NCBI GenBank assembly: GCA_025351485.1
Contig: JANXVU010000142.1
Location: forward strand, 1 to 50,814
Source of the DNA: Candidatus Eiseniibacteriota bacterium
GTDB lineage: Bacteria; Eisenbacteria; RBG-16-71-46; JACRLI01
Reading direction: 5' to 3'
Length of the DNA: 50,814 nt
Shown: positions 1 through 9,455 of the stretch, piece by piece
How positions within the stretch are numbered: position 1 is the first letter of the stretch
How the letters are laid out: the number at the start of each line of letters is the position of its first letter
The notes under the pieces: generated by a model
The model's database searches: none
Seen by the model: only the letters and a program-made list of their open reading frames with translations
What the model was told of the DNA's origin: nothing
Translations under genes and position numbers: made by a program

Positions 1-34
1 GGGGTCCCGCAACTGAAGCGTGGGGGGGGACCCC
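1..34 (-). terminator. Hairpin downstream of the DUF4242 gene
   Basis: GGGGTCCC (1-8) pairs perfectly with GGGACCCC (27-34) around an 18-base loop, starting 11 bases past the stop of the minus-strand DUF4242 gene. There is no T tract that can be judged because the window begins here. It is terminator-like by position and stem only. Confidence 0.35.
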
Positions 35-45
35 GACACGCATAC

Positions 46-318
46 CTACTCTGCGGTGGTCGGATCGATGATCGTGCTGACCTTCGAGATCCGGTTCGCC
101 GGGAACCCGCCCTGCTTGGCGTGCTCGAGCACCATGTCTTCGGTCGGCGCCACGTACACGCAGTAGATCTTGTCTTCGGTCACGTAGCTGTGGAGCCACT
201 GGATCTGGGAACCCATTTTGGTCAGGACGCTGCAGGATTTCTGTGAGATGGCCTTCAGGTCCTGGGCGGACATCTTTCCGGCTCCGGGGATCTCTCTTTC
301 GATGACGTACTTGGGCAT
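46..318 (-). CDS. DUF4242 family protein (90 aa)
   Basis: The protein begins MPKYVIEREIPGAGK and matches the DUF4242 pattern: a short ferredoxin-like alpha/beta domain with a Y-[VI]-x-E-R start, a central W-x-x-S-Y-V segment and a final A-E-x-G-F-P-A-like stretch (here AKQGGFPANRI). No biochemical role is established for most members; some are described as nickel-binding. No signal peptide is seen, so it is probably cytoplasmic. The start at 318 is chosen over an upstream in-frame ATG because AAGGAGGTT lies 6-8 bases before it. It stands alone and is divergent from the lipoprotein gene that follows. Confidence 0.8.
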   Translation of the reverse strand: MPKYVIEREIPGAGKMSAQDLKAISQKSCSVLTKMGSQIQWLHSYVTEDKIYCVYVAPTEDMVLEHAKQGGFPANRISKVSTIIDPTTAE

Positions 319-539
319 GGCAAGAACCTCCTTGAGGGTGGTCTTGGGCAGGGGTCTGGTTCCGGGGAACGGAAGCATTGTAGGGGCCGGGCGCCCCGCA
401 AGTCCAGAGCAACAACGGCCCCAAGCGGCGGATTGACCACCCCCACCCCATCGGATACGGTTTCAGCCAGTTTCGCGCCGGCCCGGGTCCCCGATGCTTC
501 CATAAGGGGTCCTCTCACAAACACTTGCGAGGTAAGCGC

Positions 540-2651
540 ATGCGACGTCCCCTGGCTGCATCGCCAAGGCCGGAATTCTGGCTCCTGATTCTGCTCTCCT
601 TTGCGCTCGCCTCCTGCGCTAAAGTCTCCGCTCCGAACACCCCGGGAACTTCCGTGCCCGAGACCCGCCGGCACCTGATTATCAGCGGCGCGACCACACA
701 GTTGGACACCCTCTCCATGACGGATCCCACCCATGCGATCCAGCGGGTGCTCGCCTCCATCTCGAAGAATCCGGAAATCAAGTCCTCGGGCATGGCCGCC
801 GACAGCGGCGCCTACGCCATCTTCAGCGACGGCGTGGTGTGGCTGATCGCGAGCCCGAGCTCCATCTCCGGCCCGCCCGATGTCAGTCCCGCGCCAAGGC
901 ATTCCTTCGCCCCGCAATCCGGCACCTACATCGTTCCGCCTCCGGGGCAGGTCCACATCTTCGACGCCATGAGCCCGTTCTATCTGCACGCGAGCCAGGA
1001 TGTCGCGGATCTGGCGCACGCGGCGGGCTACCCGCTTGCAGTAGTGGACACCGGGTGGTCGCCGCAGGGACTCAAGGACTACGTGAAGGCACATGGGGGA
1101 TTCGGGGGGATCGTCTACTTCTACGGGCACGGCGCGCTGGCCGGGGAGCGGATAGCGGTGGACGTGCCGTTTGCGCTCTGGACGCCCCAGGGCTCGACGA
1201 CAGAATTGGACACGACAATCTACCGCGCCGATCTGGCCGAAAAGAGAATCGTGCTCATGTCCGCGATGTACAAGCCCGCCGTCGAGGGAAGAGGATTCTA
1301 CTCGGGCGAGCAGGCCGTGTGGCTCACCCGCTACGGCATGACGGAGAAATTCGTCAAGGAGTACCTGAGATTTGATCCGCTGGGCTCCCTGGTCTACGTC
1401 GATGCCTGCAACGGCTTCACGTCACCCGGGTTCCGGAACGCCTTCCTGGATGCCGGAGCCACGTCTTTCCTGGGTTGGGACAGCTTTCTGCTCTCGGGGA
1501 AGCTGGTCGAGGCTGCCAACGCTTTCTTCGCCGAGGCTCTCTCCGTTCACCGTCTGAAGAACGAAGGCAGCGCTCCCTGGAACCGGCCGTTCAACGTCCG
1601 CGCGGTCTACGACAGCCTCCGGAGCAAGGGTGAACTGGTGAGCGATGGGTTCGCAGGAACCGGCCTGAACTCACGCCACGTGCACGCCGACCTGCAACTG
1701 GCCCCCGACTCGCATTCGGAGCCCATCGGCGGGGGGCCGTCGTCGCTGTGGCTGGCGCCGAGCATCAACGCGGTGGAGTTCCTCGCAGGTCGCCCCTCCC
1801 GGATTTCCATCAAGGGCGACGTGGGAGCCGGGGACACCGGCCACGTGACGGTGGATGGCAAACTGCTTCCCTTTACGCGGTGGGACAGGGCGGCCCAGAC
1901 CGGGCAATACCGGATTGAGTGCCTGATCCCGGAATCGGGCGCAGGCTCATCCGGCGACGTGGTGGCCACGGTCCGCGGCATCCGGAGCAACGCGGTTCCC
2001 ATCACCGAATGGCGGGGCACGATGACCTACACCCAGATCCTGGATCCGGGATGCATCGGCCAGGTGACCTGGAATCTCCACGCGCGCGCGTGCGTCCAGC
2101 CGTGGCGAAACGTGCCGAACCAGGCCCCCTACTTCCAGGACAGTTACGCCGAGGTGATGAGCGACACGAAGTGCAGCTACGCGCTCTCCGGAACCTACGT
2201 GAACAACAACACAACGATCACCTACTCGGGCGGCGGAGATCTTGTTCGTGCGGACACGGCGAGGGCCCTGGGGCCGCACTTCTTCGCCAGGTCCTATTAC
2301 GCGCTCGGCGGGTCAGGGAGGTACGTGCTGGTGGTCGAAGTGGGGGATTTCACGGCGCGTGGATTCAGGACAGCGACCTTTTCACAAGGGTCGAGCACCA
2401 CTACGACCGAGTTGGTACTGGGTGCGGGGGTGCTTCGGATGTCGCTGGACAGCATGACCTACGACGTCAAGGCGGAGTCGGACCAGCTCGCGGGAGTCGC
2501 CTGGACGGCGATGCCGGCCGTGCACGCGCCGACGCTCGACACCCCGGCCGCTCCAGGGCTCCGGCAATCAGCTTCAATCAAATCGCCCTGGGACTCTCCA
2601 CGCGCTTCCGATTCAGAACTGGCTCACTCTCCCGAAGTTCCATCTCCATGA
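540..2651 (+). CDS. Large lipoprotein with a caspase-like (clan CD) His/Cys pair
   Basis: This is a 703-aa lipoprotein: Arg-rich start, hydrophobic segment and lipobox LASC at about residue 26. The first 400 residues look like a clan CD (caspase/gingipain C25/CHAT) fold: a hydrophobic strand ending in YFYGHGA (His197) and a second ending in VYVDACNGF (Cys290), followed by FLDAGATSFLGW, which resembles the post-Cys helix and strand of C25/CHAT proteins. The C-terminal 300 residues are beta-rich and unrecognised. ATG 540 is preferred to TTG 525 because GAGGT lies 6 bases before the ATG. Function is inferred: a cell-surface or periplasmic Cys peptidase, or an inactive relative. Its last 74 bases overlap the end of the convergent acetyltransferase gene. 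Confidence 0.75.
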   Translation: MRRPLAASPRPEFWLLILLSFALASCAKVSAPNTPGTSVPETRRHLIISGATTQLDTLSMTDPTHAIQRVLASISKNPEIKSSGMAADSGAYAIFSDGVVWLIASPSSISGPPDVSPAPRHSFAPQSGTYIVPPPGQVHIFDAMSPFYLHASQDVADLAHAAGYPLAVVDTGWSPQGLKDYVKAHGGFGGIVYFYGHGALAGERIAVDVPFALWTPQGSTTELDTTIYRADLAEKRIVLMSAMYKPAVEGRGFYSGEQAVWLTRYGMTEKFVKEYLRFDPLGSLVYVDACNGFTSPGFRNAFLDAGATSFLGWDSFLLSGKLVEAANAFFAEALSVHRLKNEGSAPWNRPFNVRAVYDSLRSKGELVSDGFAGTGLNSRHVHADLQLAPDSHSEPIGGGPSSLWLAPSINAVEFLAGRPSRISIKGDVGAGDTGHVTVDGKLLPFTRWDRAAQTGQYRIECLIPESGAGSSGDVVATVRGIRSNAVPITEWRGTMTYTQILDPGCIGQVTWNLHARACVQPWRNVPNQAPYFQDSYAEVMSDTKCSYALSGTYVNNNTTITYSGGGDLVRADTARALGPHFFARSYYALGGSGRYVLVVEVGDFTARGFRTATFSQGSSTTTTELVLGAGVLRMSLDSMTYDVKAESDQLAGVAWTAMPAVHAPTLDTPAAPGLRQSASIKSPWDSPRASDSELAHSPEVPSP

Positions 2652-3135
2652 AGATCGTGTTCTCCGGATCGCTGTCCTCGATCTCATCGTAAAGCCGGCA
2701 GGCCCGGAAGCCCAGGGCGGAATAGAACGCGATCGCCCCTTCCAGGTGCGGGGTTGTCTCCAGTCGCATGGCGCAGTAGCCGGATTCGCGCGCCGCTTCG
2801 ATGAGCTCTTCGGCCAGGCGGCGGCCGATCCGCATACCTCGAAACTCCGGGCTCACGTAGAGGTGCTTCAGCTCACAGGCATCGGGGGTCATCCGGTGGA
2901 AAGCGCCGCAACCCGCCGGCAGTTCGTAGGAGGTGGCGATCAGCAGGCATCCGTTGGGTGGCGCGAAGGCCCCGGGCGAGGCGTGGTCGCTGGTGTCGTA
3001 GTAGAAATCCAGCATTTCCTGCGTGTCCAGGCCCAGCTCCCGGACCCGGGAGCCGTCCCAGCCCATGTACTCCAGCATCAACTCACGGATTTGCTGGAAT
3101 TGCTCCTCTGTCACCGCGCGCGCGATTGAAATCAT
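2578..3135 (-). CDS. GNAT family N-acetyltransferase
   Basis: A 185-aa cytoplasmic acetyltransferase that would transfer an acetyl group from acetyl-CoA to an unknown amine. The GNAT core is clear: LKHLYVSPEFRGMRIGRRL contains the beta4 strand and the R-G-x-x-I-G pyrophosphate loop, followed by an A-I-A-F-Y-x-x-L-G-F motif (AIAFYSALGFRAC). ATG 3135 fits the domain best; a TTG four codons upstream is possible and no strong ribosome-binding site separates them. The 3' end overlaps the end of the convergent lipoprotein gene, and the last ~15 residues are probably a tail outside the fold. Substrate cannot be told from sequence. Confidence 0.85.
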   Translation of the reverse strand: MISIARAVTEEQFQQIRELMLEYMGWDGSRVRELGLDTQEMLDFYYDTSDHASPGAFAPPNGCLLIATSYELPAGCGAFHRMTPDACELKHLYVSPEFRGMRIGRRLAEELIEAARESGYCAMRLETTPHLEGAIAFYSALGFRACRLYDEIEDSDPENTIFMEMELRESEPVLNRKRVESPRAI

Positions 3136-3219
3136 GGCGCTTCCCAAACCTCGTCATGGGGCCTTGGCTGGGCCGAAGGAACGGCTGTTTCCGGCTGAGG
3201 CAGGACTGATGGAGTCAGG

Positions 3220-3261
3220 ATACGCCGGTGGCGGGCGGGCTACAAGTGGTACGAAGGGCGA
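3220..3261. repeat. Dispersed 42-bp element, copy A
   Basis: This stretch begins ATACGCCGG and ends GGTACGAAGGGCG. It matches 5649-5690 at about 36 of 42 positions. Both copies lie 11-14 bases past the stop codon of a minus-strand gene. In this copy the minus strand also reads TTGTAG, a 17-base spacer and TATCCT, so it could be the promoter of the acetyltransferase gene. Confidence 0.5.
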
Positions 3262-3274
3262 CGGCGGGGGGTCC

Positions 3275-3790
3275 TTAGGTCACTTCCCTGCTCACCGGCA
3301 CCGTCGCGTCCTGCAGGAGCCGCAAGAGCATCCCGGATCCCCGCTGCAGGTCCACCCGGCCGCCACGCGGCTTGGGGTCGAAACCGCCGCCGCTCTGAAA
3401 TACGATCGGCTTGCTCGAGATCTCCATGCTGCCGCCATTGGGGAGCAGCACGCGATCGTAGCGCAGAGCCAGCACGCAGATGTGGTTCCGGTGCCCCGAG
3501 GTCTCCGACCTGGTAACGAACCCTTCAACCCGGGCGCCGGCGGGAAGAACGGTCTGCCCCTCCACATTCCACGGGTACAGGAGCTCCGCGGCAACCGGGT
3601 CGCCGATGCGGCTTACGCCACTCGAGACGCTCGTCAGCAGGCGGACCCGTCCAGCCATTCCGCGTTCCAATACGACGAGGGTGAATCCGGTCCCGGTGAC
3701 CCGGTGGTGGATCATCACACCGGCAGTCGCTCCGCTCAGCCCGACGATCGTCGCCAAGGCTGCCGCGGTCATGCTGAGGCGGTTCAGCAT
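3275..3790 (-). CDS. Membrane-anchored protein, paralogue of the 4574-5233 product
   Basis: A 171-aa protein of unknown function with an N-terminal hydrophobic segment (about residues 5-27), probably a signal anchor, and a periplasmic domain. It shares a pattern with the product of the gene two places upstream: RVRLLT-x-x-S-S-x-x-S-R-x-G-D-P-V-A-A, then a T-x-LPAG-x-RVEG-x-V-T core and an L-R-[FY]-D-x-V-x-LPNG strand. Such 'RVEG' proteins are common, uncharacterised envelope proteins. The start is supported by GGGAGGG 4 bases before ATG 3790. It lacks the glycine-zipper tail of its paralogue. It probably forms an operon with the two genes upstream (gaps of 81 and 108 bases). Confidence 0.75.
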   Translation of the reverse strand: MLNRLSMTAAALATIVGLSGATAGVMIHHRVTGTGFTLVVLERGMAGRVRLLTSVSSGVSRIGDPVAAELLYPWNVEGQTVLPAGARVEGFVTRSETSGHRNHICVLALRYDRVLLPNGGSMEISSKPIVFQSGGGFDPKPRGGRVDLQRGSGMLLRLLQDATVPVSREVT

Positions 3791-3871
3791 GTTCCCTCCC
3801 GCTTCGCGGTGGTTCCAAGGGCGCTCTGCGGGGCCATGACAGCTTGGCCCGCCCCGCAGGGCATCGGCTGG

Positions 3872-4465
3872 CTAGAAGGTGTAGTCCCCACCCAGGAACA
3901 GCTTGCTTGCCCCACCCACGGCTTCGAGCGAGGCGCCCAGGCCCATGGATGGCGAGAAGTCGTAGCGGGTGCCGAGGCGCGCAATCCCGGCACCGTCTCC
4001 GACGCTACGGGATGAAGCCGTAAGGCGGTAGCCCAGGCCGGCCCAGGTGCTGAAGGCGCGCCCCTCGCCGACGCCCCACTCAAAGCTCAGGCCTGGCACG
4101 ACCTGCGCGTAGATCCCCGTGCTGCCACCTCCGGTGAGCAGGCCGCCCGCGAGCTGGCCTCCCAGCTCCAGCGGAGAGTCGCTTCCAGTCCCCGTCAGCC
4201 CGGCGCGCACGTCCGCCTGCGCTCCAAACGCGCTGTTTTCGACGCTGGCCGCGATACCCATGGTTGCGGCATGCCCGGAGCTCACCCGCAGTTCCGCCGA
4301 AGGATTGACGTCTCCGTTGCCCATGCCCATGTACACTCCGAGGAGCGTGCTTCGCTGGCCCATTCCCGTGAGCGGACCCATCTGCCAAAAGATCTGGGCC
4401 TGGGCGGCGCCGGCCAACGTCATGCCGGCGCAGGCGATCAGCAGTGCGGTCTTGAATCGGTTCAT
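3872..4465 (-). CDS. Outer-membrane beta-barrel-like protein
   Basis: A 197-aa exported protein with a classic signal peptide (MNRFKTALLIACAG, cleavage near AQA-QI at about residue 23). The mature part alternates hydrophobic and polar residues, is rich in Gly/Ser and ends in an aromatic (GGDYTF), typical of a small outer-membrane barrel with a C-terminal Phe recognised by BamA. No specific family is recognised. The start is set by GGAGGT just upstream of ATG 4465; the longer open frame upstream is not used. It sits between two paralogous 'RVEG' proteins, suggesting the three act together in the envelope. Confidence 0.75.
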   Translation of the reverse strand: MNRFKTALLIACAGMTLAGAAQAQIFWQMGPLTGMGQRSTLLGVYMGMGNGDVNPSAELRVSSGHAATMGIAASVENSAFGAQADVRAGLTGTGSDSPLELGGQLAGGLLTGGGSTGIYAQVVPGLSFEWGVGEGRAFSTWAGLGYRLTASSRSVGDGAGIARLGTRYDFSPSMGLGASLEAVGGASKLFLGGDYTF

Positions 4466-4573
4466 GAAACCTCCACGGTCTGGGTCGCTGCCGGCCGCGT
4501 GCGCGGAAGATCCGCACCTCGCGGGCCGGCCCTGGCTCAACCGCGCGGTCAGCCGCGCGGGAATCAGTCCCAA

Positions 4574-5233
4574 CTACACCCGGCTCTTCTTCACCGCCAC
4601 CCTCAAACCTTCGCTCAACGTGAGGCGCAGCGTGCTTCCAGCTCTCAATACCACCGGGTCGCCCTTGTGGGCCAGCGCGGCACCCGTGCCCGCGACCCCG
4701 CCAATGGCCACGCCGCGTTCGGTGTTTCCGGTGATGGCTCCGATGACTCCGCCCGCCACGGCGCCGACTCCAACGGTGGCGACGTCACGCTGAGTTTCGC
4801 CACCGGCAGCAAGGCTGTATGGCCGGCTGACGATGTTCACGCGCTCGCCATTCGGCAGCCGCACCTGGTCGAAGCGGAAAGCCAGCTTCGCATTGTGCTT
4901 GAGCCTGCCGGTGGACTCGGCGTTGGTGACCTGTCCTTCTACGCGGGTACCCGCGGGAAGGGCGGTTCGGCCGCCGGCGACCCACCGCGAAATGAGCACT
5001 GCGGCCACCGGGTCTCCGACCCGGCTGGTTTCGCTGGACAGACCGGTGAGCAGCCTCACGCGTGCCGTGTTTCCGCCGGCAAGGGTCACGTAGGTGTATT
5101 GTGGGCGGGAAGCGATTCTAAGGTCCGTCGTATATTCCGGGCCACCTGAACGACGATGGACAAGCACCCCGGCGGTTGCCACTACCGCCACCACACCCAG
5201 CGAAGCGACTAGAATGACGACTCCGATCTTCAT
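4574..5233 (-). CDS. Membrane-anchored 'RVEG' protein with a glycine-zipper tail
   Basis: A 219-aa protein: hydrophobic N-terminal anchor (MKIGVVILVASLGVVAVVA), the domain shared with the 3275-3790 product (RVRLLTGLSSETSRVGDPVAA, LPAGTRVEGQVT, FRFDQVRLPNG), then a glycine-zipper stretch (GVGAVAGGVIGAITGNTERG) and an LRLTLSEGLRV strand. Glycine zippers commonly pack in membranes or form oligomers, so it may associate with the barrel encoded next. ATG 5233 is preceded by GGGAGA; the upstream in-frame codons are non-coding. Function unknown. Confidence 0.75.
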   Translation of the reverse strand: MKIGVVILVASLGVVAVVATAGVLVHRRSGGPEYTTDLRIASRPQYTYVTLAGGNTARVRLLTGLSSETSRVGDPVAAVLISRWVAGGRTALPAGTRVEGQVTNAESTGRLKHNAKLAFRFDQVRLPNGERVNIVSRPYSLAAGGETQRDVATVGVGAVAGGVIGAITGNTERGVAIGGVAGTGAALAHKGDPVVLRAGSTLRLTLSEGLRVAVKKSRV

Positions 5234-5700
5234 GATCTTCTCCCAATTTCTTCGCAGGGGACAGGTTGCCGCGCGAACGCGCCGGAATGACGCTTGAATC
5301 CTCCGCACACGCAACCATCTTTCTGCATCCGTTCCCAAACGCCGTTTATGAATTCCAGAAGGGCTGACTCTCGTGAAGACCTGTCTTGGAGACCCGAGTC
5401 ATCTCTGGCTCGGTAACCGCGAGGGTGATGTAAATGCCCTATTGCAAGAGACGTACCATCTCCGGCTATGGCTTCGAGGCTGCCTTCCGAGGACCACCAG
5501 GCATGGCTGAGAACGGGTTGGGACTCCGGATTACTCGATTTCGGATCAGCGGGGCAGGGAACGATATCCTTCGGGGAACACGAGCGGATCGGTAGAATCT
5601 ACAATCTTCGTGCAGGAACCGGGCGGCACGGTCAGCGCGAACTCCTGGCATACGCCGGCGGTGGTCGGGCTGCAGGTGGTACGAGGGGCGCAGGCGAACC
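5234..5700. other. 467-bp intergenic region
   Basis: No convincing gene is present: the open frames here lack ribosome-binding sites and recognisable domains. It holds the likely promoter region of the 4574-5233 gene, a perfect short palindrome GTAGAATCTAC at 5592-5602, a weak CCGAG/CTCGG hairpin near 5393-5412 and the second copy of a dispersed element at 5649-5690. Confidence 0.5.
5649..5690. repeat. Dispersed 42-bp element, copy B
   Basis: Second copy of the element at 3220-3261, differing mainly by transitions (for example GGGCTGCAGG versus GGGCTACAAG). It begins 11 bases beyond the stop of the minus-strand gene at 5701. Too short and diverged to be assigned to a known repeat family. Confidence 0.5.
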
Positions 5701-6351
5701 CTAGGGGTGGCCGTTCTCGATGACGTTCTGGATGGAGTCGACGCGGGCCCGGGCCCGATCGGCGTTCGCGACGGTGGCGCTGTCGTACTGGACCTCGCTG
5801 GAATCGCCTCGAAATTCCGGACGCACGCCCCGCTCATCCCACGCCTGGATCGAATCGGGGGGTATTTCGCCCCAGGCAAACCACTCGGCATCGTCAAAGA
5901 GGCTTCCCCGGATCCTTATCCAGTTCCGTCGCAATGGCGAGCTTCGAAGGGATTTCCCGGGCTGGAGGCTTCCGGCCATCCACGCGAGCACCCTGAGCTC
6001 CCGCTGGAAATGCTGGGCCAGCGAGGAAGTGTCGGCCGCGACGCTCACCGCCAACTGTCCGATCCTGGTGCGGAGGGCGTCGCGGTCGAATTCCGAAAGG
6101 GGTTGGTCGCTGAAGATTGCCGTGTCCACGGACTCGATCTCGTGGTGGTAATCCTCGGGATTGAGAGGAGGGCAGTTGGAGATGGCCTCGATCTGCGCCC
6201 GCGTGGGCCAGTTCACGGCCACGGTCGCGCTGGTCACCGCAAGCGACGATGCCAGGAGGATGCCGCGAATCGGCGTGATGGGGCCGAGAGGAAATGCCAC
6301 GCGTGGAATATCGGCAGGAAAAGCGGGTTCTTGAATCGCCGGGGCCCACAT
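5701..6351 (-). CDS. Hypothetical protein (216 aa)
   Basis: I do not recognise this protein. It has one N-terminal hydrophobic stretch (PIRGILLASSLAVTSATVAV, about residues 27-46), so it is probably exported or anchored, followed by an acidic, mostly helical region and Trp-containing strands (EWFAWGEIPPDSIQAW). The start is uncertain: neither ATG 6351 nor an in-frame GTG at 6300 has a clear ribosome-binding site. It follows the methyltransferase gene by 53 bases on the same strand and may be co-transcribed. Confidence 0.55.
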   Translation of the reverse strand: MWAPAIQEPAFPADIPRVAFPLGPITPIRGILLASSLAVTSATVAVNWPTRAQIEAISNCPPLNPEDYHHEIESVDTAIFSDQPLSEFDRDALRTRIGQLAVSVAADTSSLAQHFQRELRVLAWMAGSLQPGKSLRSSPLRRNWIRIRGSLFDDAEWFAWGEIPPDSIQAWDERGVRPEFRGDSSEVQYDSATVANADRARARVDSIQNVIENGHP

Positions 6352-6404
6352 GGGGCGAAGCAGGCCAGGCGGGCGAGGAGGCCGGGGCCGGCCGTGCAGC
6401 TCCG

Positions 6405-7241
6405 CTACTTGCGCGCCACCAGACAGGCCATCGGAATGGTCAGCGCGAGGTTGCCGTGTTCCCGCGCCATTTCGTTGAGCCGCCGTTCCAGCATCTCAAA
6501 TGTCTTCTCGAGCGAGCCGGGGGCTGCCACCGCCTTCCACCCAGGCACAAACCCCAAGCGGATGAAGTGATGCCGCAGCAACGCCGAACCGTCGGCGAAT
6601 CTCATGCGAAAGGAGTCGAGGGCGCTCTCGACAATGGTGAAGCCGGCGCTCCGGAGCAGGCTCTCCACGGATTCCGCCGTTCCGCGATGCGCCACTTGGG
6701 CATCGAACCGGGCCAGGCTGTCCGCATCTCCGAGGTCCGTCAGCACGGAATGGTATGCCTCGTAAAACTCGGCCATGTGCCCGACGAGGTTGGTGGTGAG
6801 CACGAGTCGCGCCCCGGGCCGGGCGATCCGGAAACACTCCTGGAGCACCGCGCCGGGAGCATCGAAGTTGTTGATGCCGAGATTCGAAACAATCAGGTCG
6901 ACGGACGCGTCCGGCAGGTCGAGGGCCGCCGCATCCTGCTCGAGTAGGACGATGTTCTCCAGCCCGCGTTGAGCGACCTTCCGGCGCAGCCGGTCCATGG
7001 CATCCTTCCATGGATCCACCGCGATGACCCGGGCCCCCGCGCCGCATCGCTCGGCCAGCTCGATGGTCAGGAACCCCGTGCCGGCGCCCACGTCCAGGAC
7101 GGTGAGGCCCGCCCCAACCGGGACCCGGTCGAGCAGCATGAGCCCAAAAGGCGCCGACCACAGCGGCAGCTCGTCGAAGAACTCCGCGAAGCCCCTGGCG
7201 GTGTGGTCGATTTCTTCGAGATAGTCCTGGGTCAAATCCAT
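6405..7241 (-). CDS. SAM-dependent class I methyltransferase
   Basis: A 278-aa cytoplasmic methyltransferase of the Rossmann type. Motif I VLDVGAGTGFLTIELAERCG is complete, with the acidic ribose-binding residue in VIAVDPWKDAM, and post-motif regions DASVDLIVSNLGINNF and R-P-G-A-R-L-V-L. The domain is closest to the UbiE/Methyltransf_11 group; the substrate is not predictable. The start is ATG 7241 (MDLTQDYLEEIDH); the frame stays open upstream but those codons overlap a decayed tyrosine phenol-lyase tail in another frame and are not part of the protein. Ribosome-binding site is weak. Confidence 0.8.
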   Translation of the reverse strand: MDLTQDYLEEIDHTARGFAEFFDELPLWSAPFGLMLLDRVPVGAGLTVLDVGAGTGFLTIELAERCGAGARVIAVDPWKDAMDRLRRKVAQRGLENIVLLEQDAAALDLPDASVDLIVSNLGINNFDAPGAVLQECFRIARPGARLVLTTNLVGHMAEFYEAYHSVLTDLGDADSLARFDAQVAHRGTAESVESLLRSAGFTIVESALDSFRMRFADGSALLRHHFIRLGFVPGWKAVAAPGSLEKTFEMLERRLNEMAREHGNLALTIPMACLVARK

Positions 7242-7269
7242 GTTCGCCCCATGCCCGGCGTCGGTTCCG

Positions 7270-7359
7270 CCCGCCGATTTCGAAATGCGGCTCTTCCGCC
7301 GCGTCCATTTCGGCCGGCACATCCAGCACCAGCCTGGCTTCCACCGGCTCGAAGCGGGC
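7270..7359 (-). pseudogene. Decayed duplicate of the tyrosine phenol-lyase C-terminal tail
   Basis: Read on the minus strand this stretch gives ARFEPVEARLVLDVPAEMD followed by AAEEPHFEIGG. The last 31 residues of the tyrosine phenol-lyase encoded at 7929-9383 read [19 protein letters not shown] then [12 protein letters not shown]. About 20 of 30 positions agree, including ARFEPV, VLD and EEPHFE, and 19 bases are identical. No start, no upstream coding match and no stop at the homologous place, so it is a remnant rather than a gene. The DUF2721 gene lies between the two copies. Confidence 0.7.
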
Positions 7360-7413
7360 GCAGTGCCAAAGTCTCGTGGACCGCCATTCGGGTGCCCGGC
7401 CCGGGACTTTGCG

Positions 7414-7902
7414 TCAGCGGCGCGCACCCGGGCCGGCGGCAGCCCGCTCCATCGCTTCCATCTCCTCGCGGGTCGCCTTCATTTCCAATTTCACCGCGGC
7501 CAGGGACTGGTTGATGTCCTGAAGGAAGATGATCAACGAGACGATCAGCGACAGCATGCACACGATGAACATGGAGGCGCCGAAGAGCCCCATTTCAATA
7601 CGCAGCAACGCGCCCAGGAATAGCCCGATCACCAGCATCGCCGCCGTCAGCACGCTCACCGTCGCCAGCGTGATCGCCGCTCTCAGCAGCCGGGCCCGCC
7701 GGTACAGTATCTCCAGTTGCGAGATCAGTCCCGGCCGCTCGGGCCCCGGCGCGGTGCGAAGCGCCTCGGCCAACTGCCGGGAGCGCTCCAGCACCCGGCC
7801 GAAGCCGTTGGTCATGGAAAGCAACAGCAGGCCGACCCCGGAGATCAGGATGACTGGGCCGATCGCTCCCTGCAGGATTGGAACCAGGTCATTCAGGTCC
7901 AT
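7414..7902 (-). CDS. DUF2721 family membrane protein
   Basis: A 162-aa inner-membrane protein with three predicted helices: residues about 10-30 (IGPVILISGVGLLLLSM), 75-97 and 102-122. The segment MTNGFGRVLERSRQLAE and the LYRRARLLRAAITLAT stretch are typical of DUF2721. The C-terminus is a charged helix, possibly coiled coil (LEMKATREEMEAMERAA). Function unknown for the family. The start is ATG 7902; a much longer open frame on the same strand is only the shadow of the tyrosine phenol-lyase gene. It sits 26 bases downstream of that gene, so co-transcription is likely. Confidence 0.85.
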   Translation of the reverse strand: MDLNDLVPILQGAIGPVILISGVGLLLLSMTNGFGRVLERSRQLAEALRTAPGPERPGLISQLEILYRRARLLRAAITLATVSVLTAAMLVIGLFLGALLRIEMGLFGASMFIVCMLSLIVSLIIFLQDINQSLAAVKLEMKATREEMEAMERAAAGPGARR

Positions 7903-7928
7903 GGAGTGGCCAGCCGGCCCACGGGAAA

Positions 7929-9455
<1,527 letters not shown>

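Noticed and set aside
5468-5704. 78-aa open frame in the large intergenic region
   Set aside because: It lacks a ribosome-binding site and any recognisable feature.
7241-7427. Upstream extension of the methyltransferase to 7427
   Set aside because: Those codons overlap the tyrosine phenol-lyase remnant in another frame and the domain begins at MDLTQDYLEE.
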